Shown piece by piece: positions 50,201 to 55,579 of a stretch of DNA of 64,000 nt (position 1 is the first letter of the stretch; each line of letters opens with the position of its first letter). Both the position numbers and the translations under genes were made by a program. The stretch is from Candidatus Woesearchaeota archaeon. GTDB taxonomy: Archaea; Nanobdellota; Nanobdellia; Woesearchaeales; JABMPP01. Location: assembly GCA_018303405.1 (NCBI GenBank), contig JAGVYD010000010.1, forward strand, positions 59,350 through 123,349, given 5' to 3'. The notes under the pieces are model-generated. The model had not been told where the DNA came from and did no database searches. It saw nothing but the letters and a program-made list of their open reading frames with translations.

Positions 50201-50373
50201 GAAGGCTTTTTTTCAGGGTGCGCCTTGGCTGGCCTGCCATTTTCAGGCTCGTGTTTAGCAGACGGCTTGGGCGCTGGCTTGTCTGCTTCCGGTTTCTTGC
50301 CGCGCTTGAAATATTTTGTTATGGGCGAGAAGTCAAACTCAATGTCTTCATCATTGTCCCTGGATTTTGCCAT
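47260..50373 (-). CDS. aglB: AglB/STT3 oligosaccharyltransferase
   Basis: 1037 residues; catalyses transfer of lipid-linked glycans to asparagine in N-x-S/T. After a 110-residue charged tail and about 13 helices comes a soluble C-terminal domain. Motifs: first acidic loop TIDPYYWIRHARNV, second GISDTDSFNI (DxD, about residue 340), EL5-type loop GDTIWPNVFTTVAE with the conserved TVAE, and the acceptor-binding WWDFG near 694 (a variant of WWDYG). The tail repeats a short motif: DIEFDFSPITKYFKRG at 10-25 and EISFDFSKVKNFLKGG at 71-86, with a partial third (EIEFSLGLK) at 96-104. A TATA box lies 26 bp upstream; the message is predicted leaderless. Confidence 0.97.
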   Translation of the reverse strand: MAKSRDNDEDIEFDFSPITKYFKRGKKPEADKPAPKPSAKHEPENGRPAKAHPEKKPSEKKTKAAEKDDEEISFDFSKVKNFLKGGPQDEKNSDDEIEFSLGLKSSAAQAGNFFKTYGILLLILIPIIAGSYLRLQTDSLPVTDQIATDNVVGNIKANIRLEVDAQYPNLPDQNKNALVNEEFSRVSQSAKSQIDSQIGQTSAYLKSQFKDDNGLTYLITIDPYYWIRHARNVVDNGHPGDELREGRPYDTHMLAPIGRFVPEDMLYAYVLGYSYKAASAFSNIPLERVVFFMPVIIAALSLIPAFFIARKFAGNVGGFFAALLLAVHQAFLSRSMAGISDTDSFNIFFPLMITWLFLEAFEAESTLKRVLLAVLAGLFTGLYSKGWVGWWYIFDFILATVIFAFLYQMASSYYHARRKNTKASLAIPGETYWIIAIGGIFFASALIFTLLFSSYNAFSSFYTGPAGFLAIKEVAGDTIWPNVFTTVAEQSGSSLPQVIASLGGNFLFLVSVLGILLTAIRKDSQDTKSEFWFFVISLVWLILIALVFKNSLYYFIAGLILPFLAKIVMAFRKDYDVDFKFAIIMIIWFMATLFASVKGVRFILLLVPAFAIGFGIFTGVMYTRISGWLAGELKTSSFWSKPIIFALLMLMIIAPINSGYTLARQRTSDMNDAWYAALQSIDQKAGGNAIINSWWDFGHWFKYIGNRPVTFDGTSQSYTPVHWIGRTLVTGDENEAAGILRMLDCGNYKGTAELNSYLNDDLKTVQVMKKIIGMDRQSAKAELDKNGLDDAQAENVLQFTHCTPPEDYFITSEDMVGKSKVWAHFGLWDFKKAAMYNDVKAMPGETAINTLQEKYGLDAGTADQYYYEIQTTEPNDWISEWPTYYSSATPCIEQEQNTLLCQGGLTVNLTDFTASASPQAGFKVKSIAYALQTGVYTKIIDNAGTISAAIIPRDDGYESVLMDPALIDSMFTRLFFFRGHGLKYFDQFEYQRTVFGEEVYVWRVDWEGRDRNVMQEFAPKTAGRAQESGNITESSNN

Positions 50374-50393
50374 AGCCCGTTGTGAAAAATAGG

Positions 50394-50406
50394 TGTTTAT
50401 AAAGAT
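50394..50406 (-). promoter_or_regulatory. TATA box of aglB
   Basis: Minus-strand AATCTTTATAAAC centred 26 bp before the ATG at 50373. Confidence 0.75.
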
Positions 50407-50849
50407 TGGGGAAATTATGTATTGGTCACCCTATGGATGTCAATCCTATCCGTTAAATGGCGGATGTTCGGAAAGGCAGGGATCAAACTGTCAAAAAACG
50501 CCATATCTATTTTGAAACCCGTAGTTGGAAGGGACGGGAGTATATGAACCATTTTTTGCTATGTTTTTTGGTGTAAACAGTCTTTCTAACAGGCTAAAAT
50601 AGGGAGTGGACAATTTGAAACCCAGTCTCAAGCATAGTCTCTGAAATGAAGATTAGGCAGGTAAAATTATCTCAAAAACATGGGCATAATTTGAAACGAA
50701 CCCTCTTACGAGCCCTCTAAAATGAACAGTGGTCGTCTTGAATTTCCATCTCTTAATCTTATTTCTTACTCGTATAAGTATAACTTAAGAAAGGTTATTT
50801 TGTACATAAATCTTGTCATTTCTTACTTTATGAAGTATATTATTAAGAA
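50407..50849. other. 440-bp stretch without a gene
   Basis: Both strands are broken by stops and no ORF has a promoter or ribosome-binding site. TTTGAAAC occurs three times (near 50513, 50618 and 50692) but the sequences around it differ. A short palindromic stretch around ACTCGTATAAGTATAAC lies near 50768. It may be a decayed insertion boundary between aglB and the accessory cassette. Confidence 0.5.
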
Positions 50850-50860
50850 ACTTTAAATAG
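50850..50860 (+). promoter_or_regulatory. TATA box of the accessory cassette
   Basis: ACTTTAAATAG centred 26 bp before the ATG at 50882; predicted leaderless start of a five-gene unit. Confidence 0.72.
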
Positions 50861-50881
50861 TAGTTAAATTTAACTTGGATT

Positions 50882-51052
50882 ATGGGGGAAATAAAGATAG
50901 TTGTTGACGGGTACAAGTGCGAGCGTTGCAAACATGAGTGGATACCTCGCTCACGAAAGAAACTTAATCCAATAATCTGCCCTTCTTGCAAAAGCCCATA
51001 TTGGAATATTCCTAAGAAGAGGAAGAAAACAAAAACAGTATCAAAAGGCTGA
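50882..51052 (+). CDS. 56-residue zinc-ribbon protein
   Basis: Short protein MGEIKIVVDGYKCERCKHEW followed by a basic linker and ICPSCKSPYWN, so CxxC at 13-16 and CxxC at 33-36, a typical zinc ribbon with a lysine-rich tail (IPKKRKKTKT). Such small proteins can bind nucleic acid or act as adaptors, as in the rubredoxin-like or transposon-associated ribbons; no specific role is visible. The TATA box 26 bp upstream and the tight spacing to the next genes support it as real. It is 3 bp from the next ATG. Confidence 0.8.
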   Translation: MGEIKIVVDGYKCERCKHEWIPRSRKKLNPIICPSCKSPYWNIPKKRKKTKTVSKG

Positions 51053-51055
51053 AAA

Positions 51056-51160
51056 ATGGTTTTAAGAAAATTAACTAAAGAAGAAGCGAAAGAGGAAGTC
51101 AAAAAACTCTATGGCATAACCGATGAAGAAAAGAGGATTATTGAGGATTCGTTGAAATGA
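51056..51160 (+). CDS. 34-residue small protein, unknown
   Basis: The frame MVLRKLTKEEAKEEVKKLYG continues ITDEEKRIIEDSLK to a stop that overlaps the next ATG as ATGA. It is highly charged and predicted helical. I recognise no family. Support comes from position: it fits between the zinc-ribbon stop and the coupled start of the membrane protein with no spare bases. It could be an antitoxin-like or adaptor peptide, but nothing in the sequence proves that. Confidence 0.55.
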   Translation: MVLRKLTKEEAKEEVKKLYGITDEEKRIIEDSLK

Positions 51161-51486
51161 AAAGAAGCAAACAAGATAAGCAGTTTTGGATTCAGCTTGA
51201 CCAGTCTAACAGGGATTTTCTTTCAAATACTGCAACGTTTATGCTAAGTTATGCAATATCTTTAATATCGCTTCTTATTTCTGTCATTGCTATTATTATC
51301 GCTATTAACGGAATATCCTCTTATACAATTGGTGTTGTAATCTTTTTTGGAGCGATCATGATAATTGCTGCTTTCTGGTTCTCCAAGAAAGTAAAAAAGA
51401 CTTTGAAGGATGCAAAGGCATTGAATGAACAGCTTCAGAAAGAACTTACAAAGCTATATCCTGAATATAATAATAAGTTTAGGTGA
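51157..51486 (+). CDS. two-helix membrane protein with coiled tail, unknown
   Basis: 109 residues: a charged N-terminus (KRSKQDKQFWIQLDQSN), two close helices (FMLSYAISLISLLISVIAII and YTIGVVIFFGAIMIIAAFW) and a basic, probably coiled C-terminus (KKTLKDAKALNEQLQKEL). No family recognised. The start overlaps the 34-residue gene (ATGA), so it is translationally coupled. AT-rich like the rest of this cassette and unlike the glycan genes on either side. Confidence 0.68.
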   Translation: MKRSKQDKQFWIQLDQSNRDFLSNTATFMLSYAISLISLLISVIAIIIAINGISSYTIGVVIFFGAIMIIAAFWFSKKVKKTLKDAKALNEQLQKELTKLYPEYNNKFR

Positions 51487-51495
51487 GTAATCAAC

Positions 51496-51741
51496 TTGAC
51501 TCAAAAAACACTTGACGGAAAGGATGTTGAAGAACCAAGCATTTGGTCAGATGGTGCTTTCGCCGAAACGTTAGGTCAAGATGATATGAAAGTTAAAATG
51601 CGTACTTTTCATATGAAGCATGATGAGGAGATGAATTATAATTGTTCAAAATGCAAAGCTAAAATTTCAGCTCATAACAACGACTGGCATAATAGAATGT
51701 GCGATAAGTGTTTTAACAAAGAATTTTTCCCAGAGGATTAA
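51496..51741 (+). CDS. 81-residue zinc-ribbon-like protein
   Basis: Begins with TTG (MTQKTLDGKDVEEPS) preceded by AGGTGAG 8 nt upstream. An acidic first half is followed by YNCSKCKAKISAHNNDWHNR and MCDKCFNKEF, giving CxxC ... CxxC with histidines between, a zinc-binding module different from the 56-residue protein upstream. No family recognised. It ends 3 bp before the Bro-N gene, so the two are probably translated together. Confidence 0.7.
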   Translation: MTQKTLDGKDVEEPSIWSDGAFAETLGQDDMKVKMRTFHMKHDEEMNYNCSKCKAKISAHNNDWHNRMCDKCFNKEFFPED

Positions 51742-51744
51742 AAA

Positions 51745-52590
51745 ATGGACACAAATAACGCAATTGTGGTTTTTCAGGGAAAGAACATAAGGAGAACTTG
51801 GCACAATAATGAATGGTGGTTCTCTGTGTTTGATATAGTTTCAATTCTTACGGATAGTGCTGATCCCAAGCAGTATGTCAAGAAGATGCGAAGCCGTGAT
51901 CCTGTTCTAAATGCCAACTGGGGTACAATTTGTACCCCCCTTGAACTTCTTGCACCAGATGGCAAGAAAAGAGAGACAAACTGCGTCAATACTGAAGGAG
52001 CATTCAGAATCATCCAATCAATACCTTCTCCAAAAGCAGAGCCGTTCAAACTTTGGCTGGCAAGAGTCGGCTATGATAGGGTAAAAGAGATTGAAAATCC
52101 AGAATTAGCCCAAAAACGTATGAAAGAGCTTTTCAAATCTAAAGGGTATTCTGAAGAATGGATAGAGAAAAGAGTTAGAGGTATAGCTATACGAGATGAG
52201 CTTACTGATGAATGGGATAAGCGAGGATTGCAGACAGAACGAGAATATGCAATTCTAACAGCAGAAATCTCAAAAGCGACATTTGGCATGACTCCAAGTG
52301 AATACAAAAGATTTAAAGGACTTCAAAAAGAAAACCTCAGAGATCACATGGATGATATAGAGCTTATTCTTACAATGCTTGGAGAAGCAACCACAACAAG
52401 ATTTACAAGAGAAAGAGACTCAAACGAATTTCAGCATCTCAAAAAAGACGCTAAAGATGGCGGCGATGTTGCAGGGTCAACAAGAAAAGACATAGAACAA
52501 AAACTTGGCAAAAGCGTCGTTTCAAATGACAATTTCTTAGAGAAATCAGAAGAGCAGAAACGACTCACCCATAAAAAGAAAGAAAAATAA
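51745..52590 (+). CDS. Bro-N domain protein (phage antirepressor/DinD-like)
   Basis: A 281-residue protein. Residues 5-105 form the BRO N-terminal domain (VVFQGKNIRRTWHNNEWWFS, VFDIVSILTDSADPKQYVKK, then NCVNTEGAFRIIQSIPSPKA), the DNA-binding domain of phage antirepressors. The second half (KRMKELFKSKGYSEEWIEKR, IRDELTDEWDKRG, ISKATFGMTPSEYKRFKGL) matches chromosomal Bro-N proteins common in bacteria and archaea. Function is unknown; phage-related control or DNA-damage response are the usual guesses. It ends the accessory cassette, converging with the reductase gene. It suggests the cassette is of mobile or viral origin. Confidence 0.86.
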   Translation: MDTNNAIVVFQGKNIRRTWHNNEWWFSVFDIVSILTDSADPKQYVKKMRSRDPVLNANWGTICTPLELLAPDGKKRETNCVNTEGAFRIIQSIPSPKAEPFKLWLARVGYDRVKEIENPELAQKRMKELFKSKGYSEEWIEKRVRGIAIRDELTDEWDKRGLQTEREYAILTAEISKATFGMTPSEYKRFKGLQKENLRDHMDDIELILTMLGEATTTRFTRERDSNEFQHLKKDAKDGGDVAGSTRKDIEQKLGKSVVSNDNFLEKSEEQKRLTHKKKEK

Positions 52591-52649
52591 TCATTTATAA
52601 AGAAAACATCCGACAATTAACATCTATGGGTTGAACAATATGGGGAAAT

Positions 52650-53768
52650 TTAAACATCATCCCTTTTCCTGCTGAAAAATTTCAATCCATGCCTCGACAG
52701 GCCAGGCTCTGCAAGAAATAATTTCCACAAGAGGCTTATTGGCCTGTCCCTGCTTTCATGTTCGAGCACTTTTTTCACTGATTTCTTTTTCATGCTTCCG
52801 ATGAGCCGGTTATAGTCCTTGTCTGAGAACTTGTCCAGCAGTTTTCTAAGCTCAAGGTGCAGCCATAATTCCCTGCCCAGCGTTTTCCGCCATTCTTTTT
52901 CATAATTCCTGTTTTCAAGAATGCACCCGGCAGCAATCTGGCCAGCTGTCATGCCCTGAATTATCCCTCCTGCTGTCGTGGCTTTAACCTGCGTTGCTGC
53001 ATCGCCAACCAGCATAACCTTTCCATCCCATGACATTGTCCGCAATTTCGGATTATATATTGGTATCAATCCGCCCTGCTGCTCAACTATCTTTTTTGCT
53101 CCCACCCTTTTCATCAAAAGCTGGAACAATGCATGTGGATTTTTCCTGTCTGCCAGGCCAAGCCTGACATGGTTTTCATCTTCCGGCACAGCCCATGCAA
53201 ACAATCCAGGGCATACACTGCCAAAATAAGTTTTGTAAAGCTCAGGGTCATTTTTCAGCTTGACCAGTGCCTGCGCGCCCACAAAGAATTCCCTCTTGCC
53301 ATATAGCCCTGCCGATTTTGCCACCTGGCTTGACGGCCCGTCACAGCCAATAACACGCTCAGCATTGTATTCAACTATCTTTCCCCCTGTCCTAAGCCTG
53401 ATTTTTCCCAATCCTGGGCTGTAATCCAGGAATCTGTGGGAAGTCAGGACCTTTGCACCCGCATCCCGGGCCATGCCTGCAAGATACTGGTCAAACCTTG
53501 TCCTGTGGTAGATATGCTCTTTTTTCTTAAGCTTCAGCTCAACACTGGTGTTGTCAGGCGCAATTGCCTCAATCCTGCTGATTTCATTGGCAAAATACTC
53601 CTTTTTCGGGGGCAAAATCTCAGTTATTGTGCTTGTAAGAACGCCTGTGCACTGTACAGGGCTTCCAATTACCTCATGGTCTTCAAAAAGCGTCACTTCT
53701 TTTCCAGCCTTGGCAAGATTGTAGGCTGTCCATGATCCAACAGGCCCCGCACCTATAATTGCAATCAT
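52650..53768 (-). CDS. geranylgeranyl reductase family FAD-dependent enzyme
   Basis: A 372-residue flavoprotein. IAIIGAGPVGSWTAYNLAKA is the FAD-binding motif, EDHEVIGSPVQCTGVLT the second FAD contact with the family cysteine, VIGCDGPSSQVAKSAGL the GD region, and VMLVGDAATQVKATTAGGI the third FAD motif. The substrate-side motif appears as LFAWAVPEDENHVRLGLA, a variant of the family YxWxFP segment. Archaeal members reduce the double bonds of geranylgeranyl ether lipids or of the dolichol carrier; next to an N-glycosylation cluster the latter is attractive but unproven. Length is normal. Confidence 0.88.
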   Translation of the reverse strand: MIAIIGAGPVGSWTAYNLAKAGKEVTLFEDHEVIGSPVQCTGVLTSTITEILPPKKEYFANEISRIEAIAPDNTSVELKLKKKEHIYHRTRFDQYLAGMARDAGAKVLTSHRFLDYSPGLGKIRLRTGGKIVEYNAERVIGCDGPSSQVAKSAGLYGKREFFVGAQALVKLKNDPELYKTYFGSVCPGLFAWAVPEDENHVRLGLADRKNPHALFQLLMKRVGAKKIVEQQGGLIPIYNPKLRTMSWDGKVMLVGDAATQVKATTAGGIIQGMTAGQIAAGCILENRNYEKEWRKTLGRELWLHLELRKLLDKFSDKDYNRLIGSMKKKSVKKVLEHESRDRPISLLWKLFLAEPGLSRHGLKFFSRKRDDV

Positions 53769-53880
53769 ATATGATTCAGCTCTCTGATTTCGCCACTCTC
53801 CCTGCTTTAAAACCCTTTGTGTAAGTGCTTTCCATACACCATAAAATTAGTAACTACTATCCAATGCTAAATAATCCAAA

Positions 53881-53892
53881 GCTTTATAAATG
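53881..53892 (+). promoter_or_regulatory. TATA box of the CARDB-like surface protein
   Basis: GCTTTATAAATG, about 65 bp before the ATG at 53951, leaving a leader of about 40 nt with GGGGGCG. Confidence 0.6.
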
Positions 53893-53950
53893 ATGTGGAT
53901 TTACATACGGGGCATAACTCGCACTCAATGGGTTGCCAGGGGGCGAAAAA

Positions 53951-55444
53951 ATGAACACAAACAGGCTCGCTTTATCATTTTTCATGGTTTTGCTTGGAAT
54001 ATCCATATTCGCAGCTACAGCAGCTGCTGATTCTATAAGAATTGATAGGGTTTATCTTAACGGGCTCAAGCTTTCTGAAGGGGGCACCACAAGAATCTCA
54101 AATTTTATGGAAGGGAACAGCATTGTGCTGAATGTCCATGTGGACTCAATAGACTCCCTCTCATCTGTCAAGATTGAGGCCCAGCTTACAGGCGACAGCG
54201 GTAAAACTTCAATTGACAGGACCAACTCATTTTCCATGAAGGCCAATGTCACATCCATTAAGACACTTTACCTTACCCTGCCGGACAGCCCGGACAATGA
54301 GAAATACAGGCTGACTGTATTTGCGCAGGACTCAAGCAAGGGCTCAGACCAGGCAGAATTTACAGTCCAGATAGAATCGCCCAGCAAGGACGTTGAGATC
54401 AGGCAGATTCTTGTCAATCTTGAGAATAATGAAGTCCAGGCCGGCCGGACCGTGCCAGTCTCAGTCAGGGTCAAGAACTCAGGGGACCGGGCAGAGGAAG
54501 ACATAAAGGTCATGGTTTCAATTCCAGCACTCGGGATTACTGCTTCAGACTTTATAGAAAGGCTGGATGCTGATGAAACAACCACAACAAGGCAAATGAG
54601 CCTAAGGCTTCCAAGGTGCGTAGCGCCCGGATTCTATGAAATCGAGGCAGTTGCCAATTTCGACAATTTTGACTACTCCGAAACAAAGTCAGAGTCTTTC
54701 AGGATAACTGAAAACCCTGCATGCAATCCGGCATACAATCCGTTCATTGGCTATGATGGGAACCAGGTTAATGGCGGCGCAAGCTATCCATCTGACAATT
54801 ATCCCTCCAGCAATTATCCATCAAATAATTATCCTTCCACTAACTACCCAACTGGCTCAACTGGCCAAAGCGCCAGCGTGACAATCTCTGTTCCTCCGTC
54901 AGGGGATGCAACAGCAGGCGCAGGAGGGGCAGTTTATCCAATCACCATCTCAAATCCATCTGCAACTGCAGAAACATTTAGCTTTACAGTGGATGGAATT
55001 GGCTGGGGATCATACTCATTTGAGCCAACCAACATAATTACAATCGGCGCCAAGGGAACAGGCACAACCTATCTGTATGTGGCAGCTGACAGGGCTGCTG
55101 CTCCTGGAAATTACAATTTTGCCCTGATGCTGACAAACAGGGGCTCAACAAGCTCAATACCACTTGAAGCCAACATAATCGCAGGCCAATTGCCAGCAGG
55201 GACAGGCTCAACAGGAACACCAGCAACAGGAACAACAGGGGCCGCAGGCAGTTCAGGCAGCGCAATTGTGGATATTATGAAAAAAGTGCTTGAGATATCG
55301 CTGATTGTGCTGGTCGTGCTATTAGTGGTCACTGGCGTATACATTGCCTACAGGAAAATAAAGCATTCAGAAGACAGCGCAGAGAGCGCATCCGGCATCA
55401 AGGAGAAGCAGGCAGCGCCGGAAAACAAGCCAGTTTATTATTGA
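53951..55444 (+). CDS. membrane-anchored surface protein with CARDB/Ig-like domains
   Basis: 497 residues. A signal helix (LALSFFMVLLGISIFAATAA) is followed by two Ig-like domains, the second with the CARDB-type VQAGRTVPVSVRVKNSGDRA strand. A low-complexity linker follows around residues 277-305, made of N-Y-P-S units. A third NEW3-like domain comes next (GGAVYPITISNPSATAETFS), then a Thr/Gly-rich stalk, a C-terminal helix (ISLIVLVVLLVVTGVYIAY) and a short charged tail. GGGGGCG lies before the ATG at 53951; a TTG six codons earlier is less likely. It heads a run of surface proteins and may be co-transcribed with the next gene. Confidence 0.85.
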   Translation: MNTNRLALSFFMVLLGISIFAATAAADSIRIDRVYLNGLKLSEGGTTRISNFMEGNSIVLNVHVDSIDSLSSVKIEAQLTGDSGKTSIDRTNSFSMKANVTSIKTLYLTLPDSPDNEKYRLTVFAQDSSKGSDQAEFTVQIESPSKDVEIRQILVNLENNEVQAGRTVPVSVRVKNSGDRAEEDIKVMVSIPALGITASDFIERLDADETTTTRQMSLRLPRCVAPGFYEIEAVANFDNFDYSETKSESFRITENPACNPAYNPFIGYDGNQVNGGASYPSDNYPSSNYPSNNYPSTNYPTGSTGQSASVTISVPPSGDATAGAGGAVYPITISNPSATAETFSFTVDGIGWGSYSFEPTNIITIGAKGTGTTYLYVAADRAAAPGNYNFALMLTNRGSTSSIPLEANIIAGQLPAGTGSTGTPATGTTGAAGSSGSAIVDIMKKVLEISLIVLVVLLVVTGVYIAYRKIKHSEDSAESASGIKEKQAAPENKPVYY

Positions 55445-55493
55445 TTTTGCACGCATTCATTTATGGATTTTATTTTGTTATCGTACATTGTTA

Positions 55494-55515
55494 TCATATG
55501 CATTTCATATGCATT
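55494..55515. repeat. two adjacent perfect 11-bp repeats upstream of a surface protein promoter
   Basis: TCATATGCATT occurs twice in tandem (55494-55504 and 55505-55515), 17-38 bp upstream of a TATA-like AATCATATAAGG at 55532-55543. The position fits an activator or operator site. Confidence 0.55.
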
Positions 55516-55579
55516 CGATTGTCAAGTCATAAATCATATAAGGAGATGCCATACAAATTTCAAGTTAATCCGGAGGGGG

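Noticed and set aside
50505..50700. Three TTTGAAAC motifs in the gene-free stretch, possible CRISPR repeat remnants.
   Set aside because: The bases before and after the motif differ in all three places and the spacing is irregular (about 105 and 74 bp), so there is no repeat unit.
54775..54855. DNA minisatellite at the N-Y-P-S linker of the CARDB-like protein.
   Set aside because: The repeat is short, imperfect at DNA level and explained as a low-complexity protein stalk.
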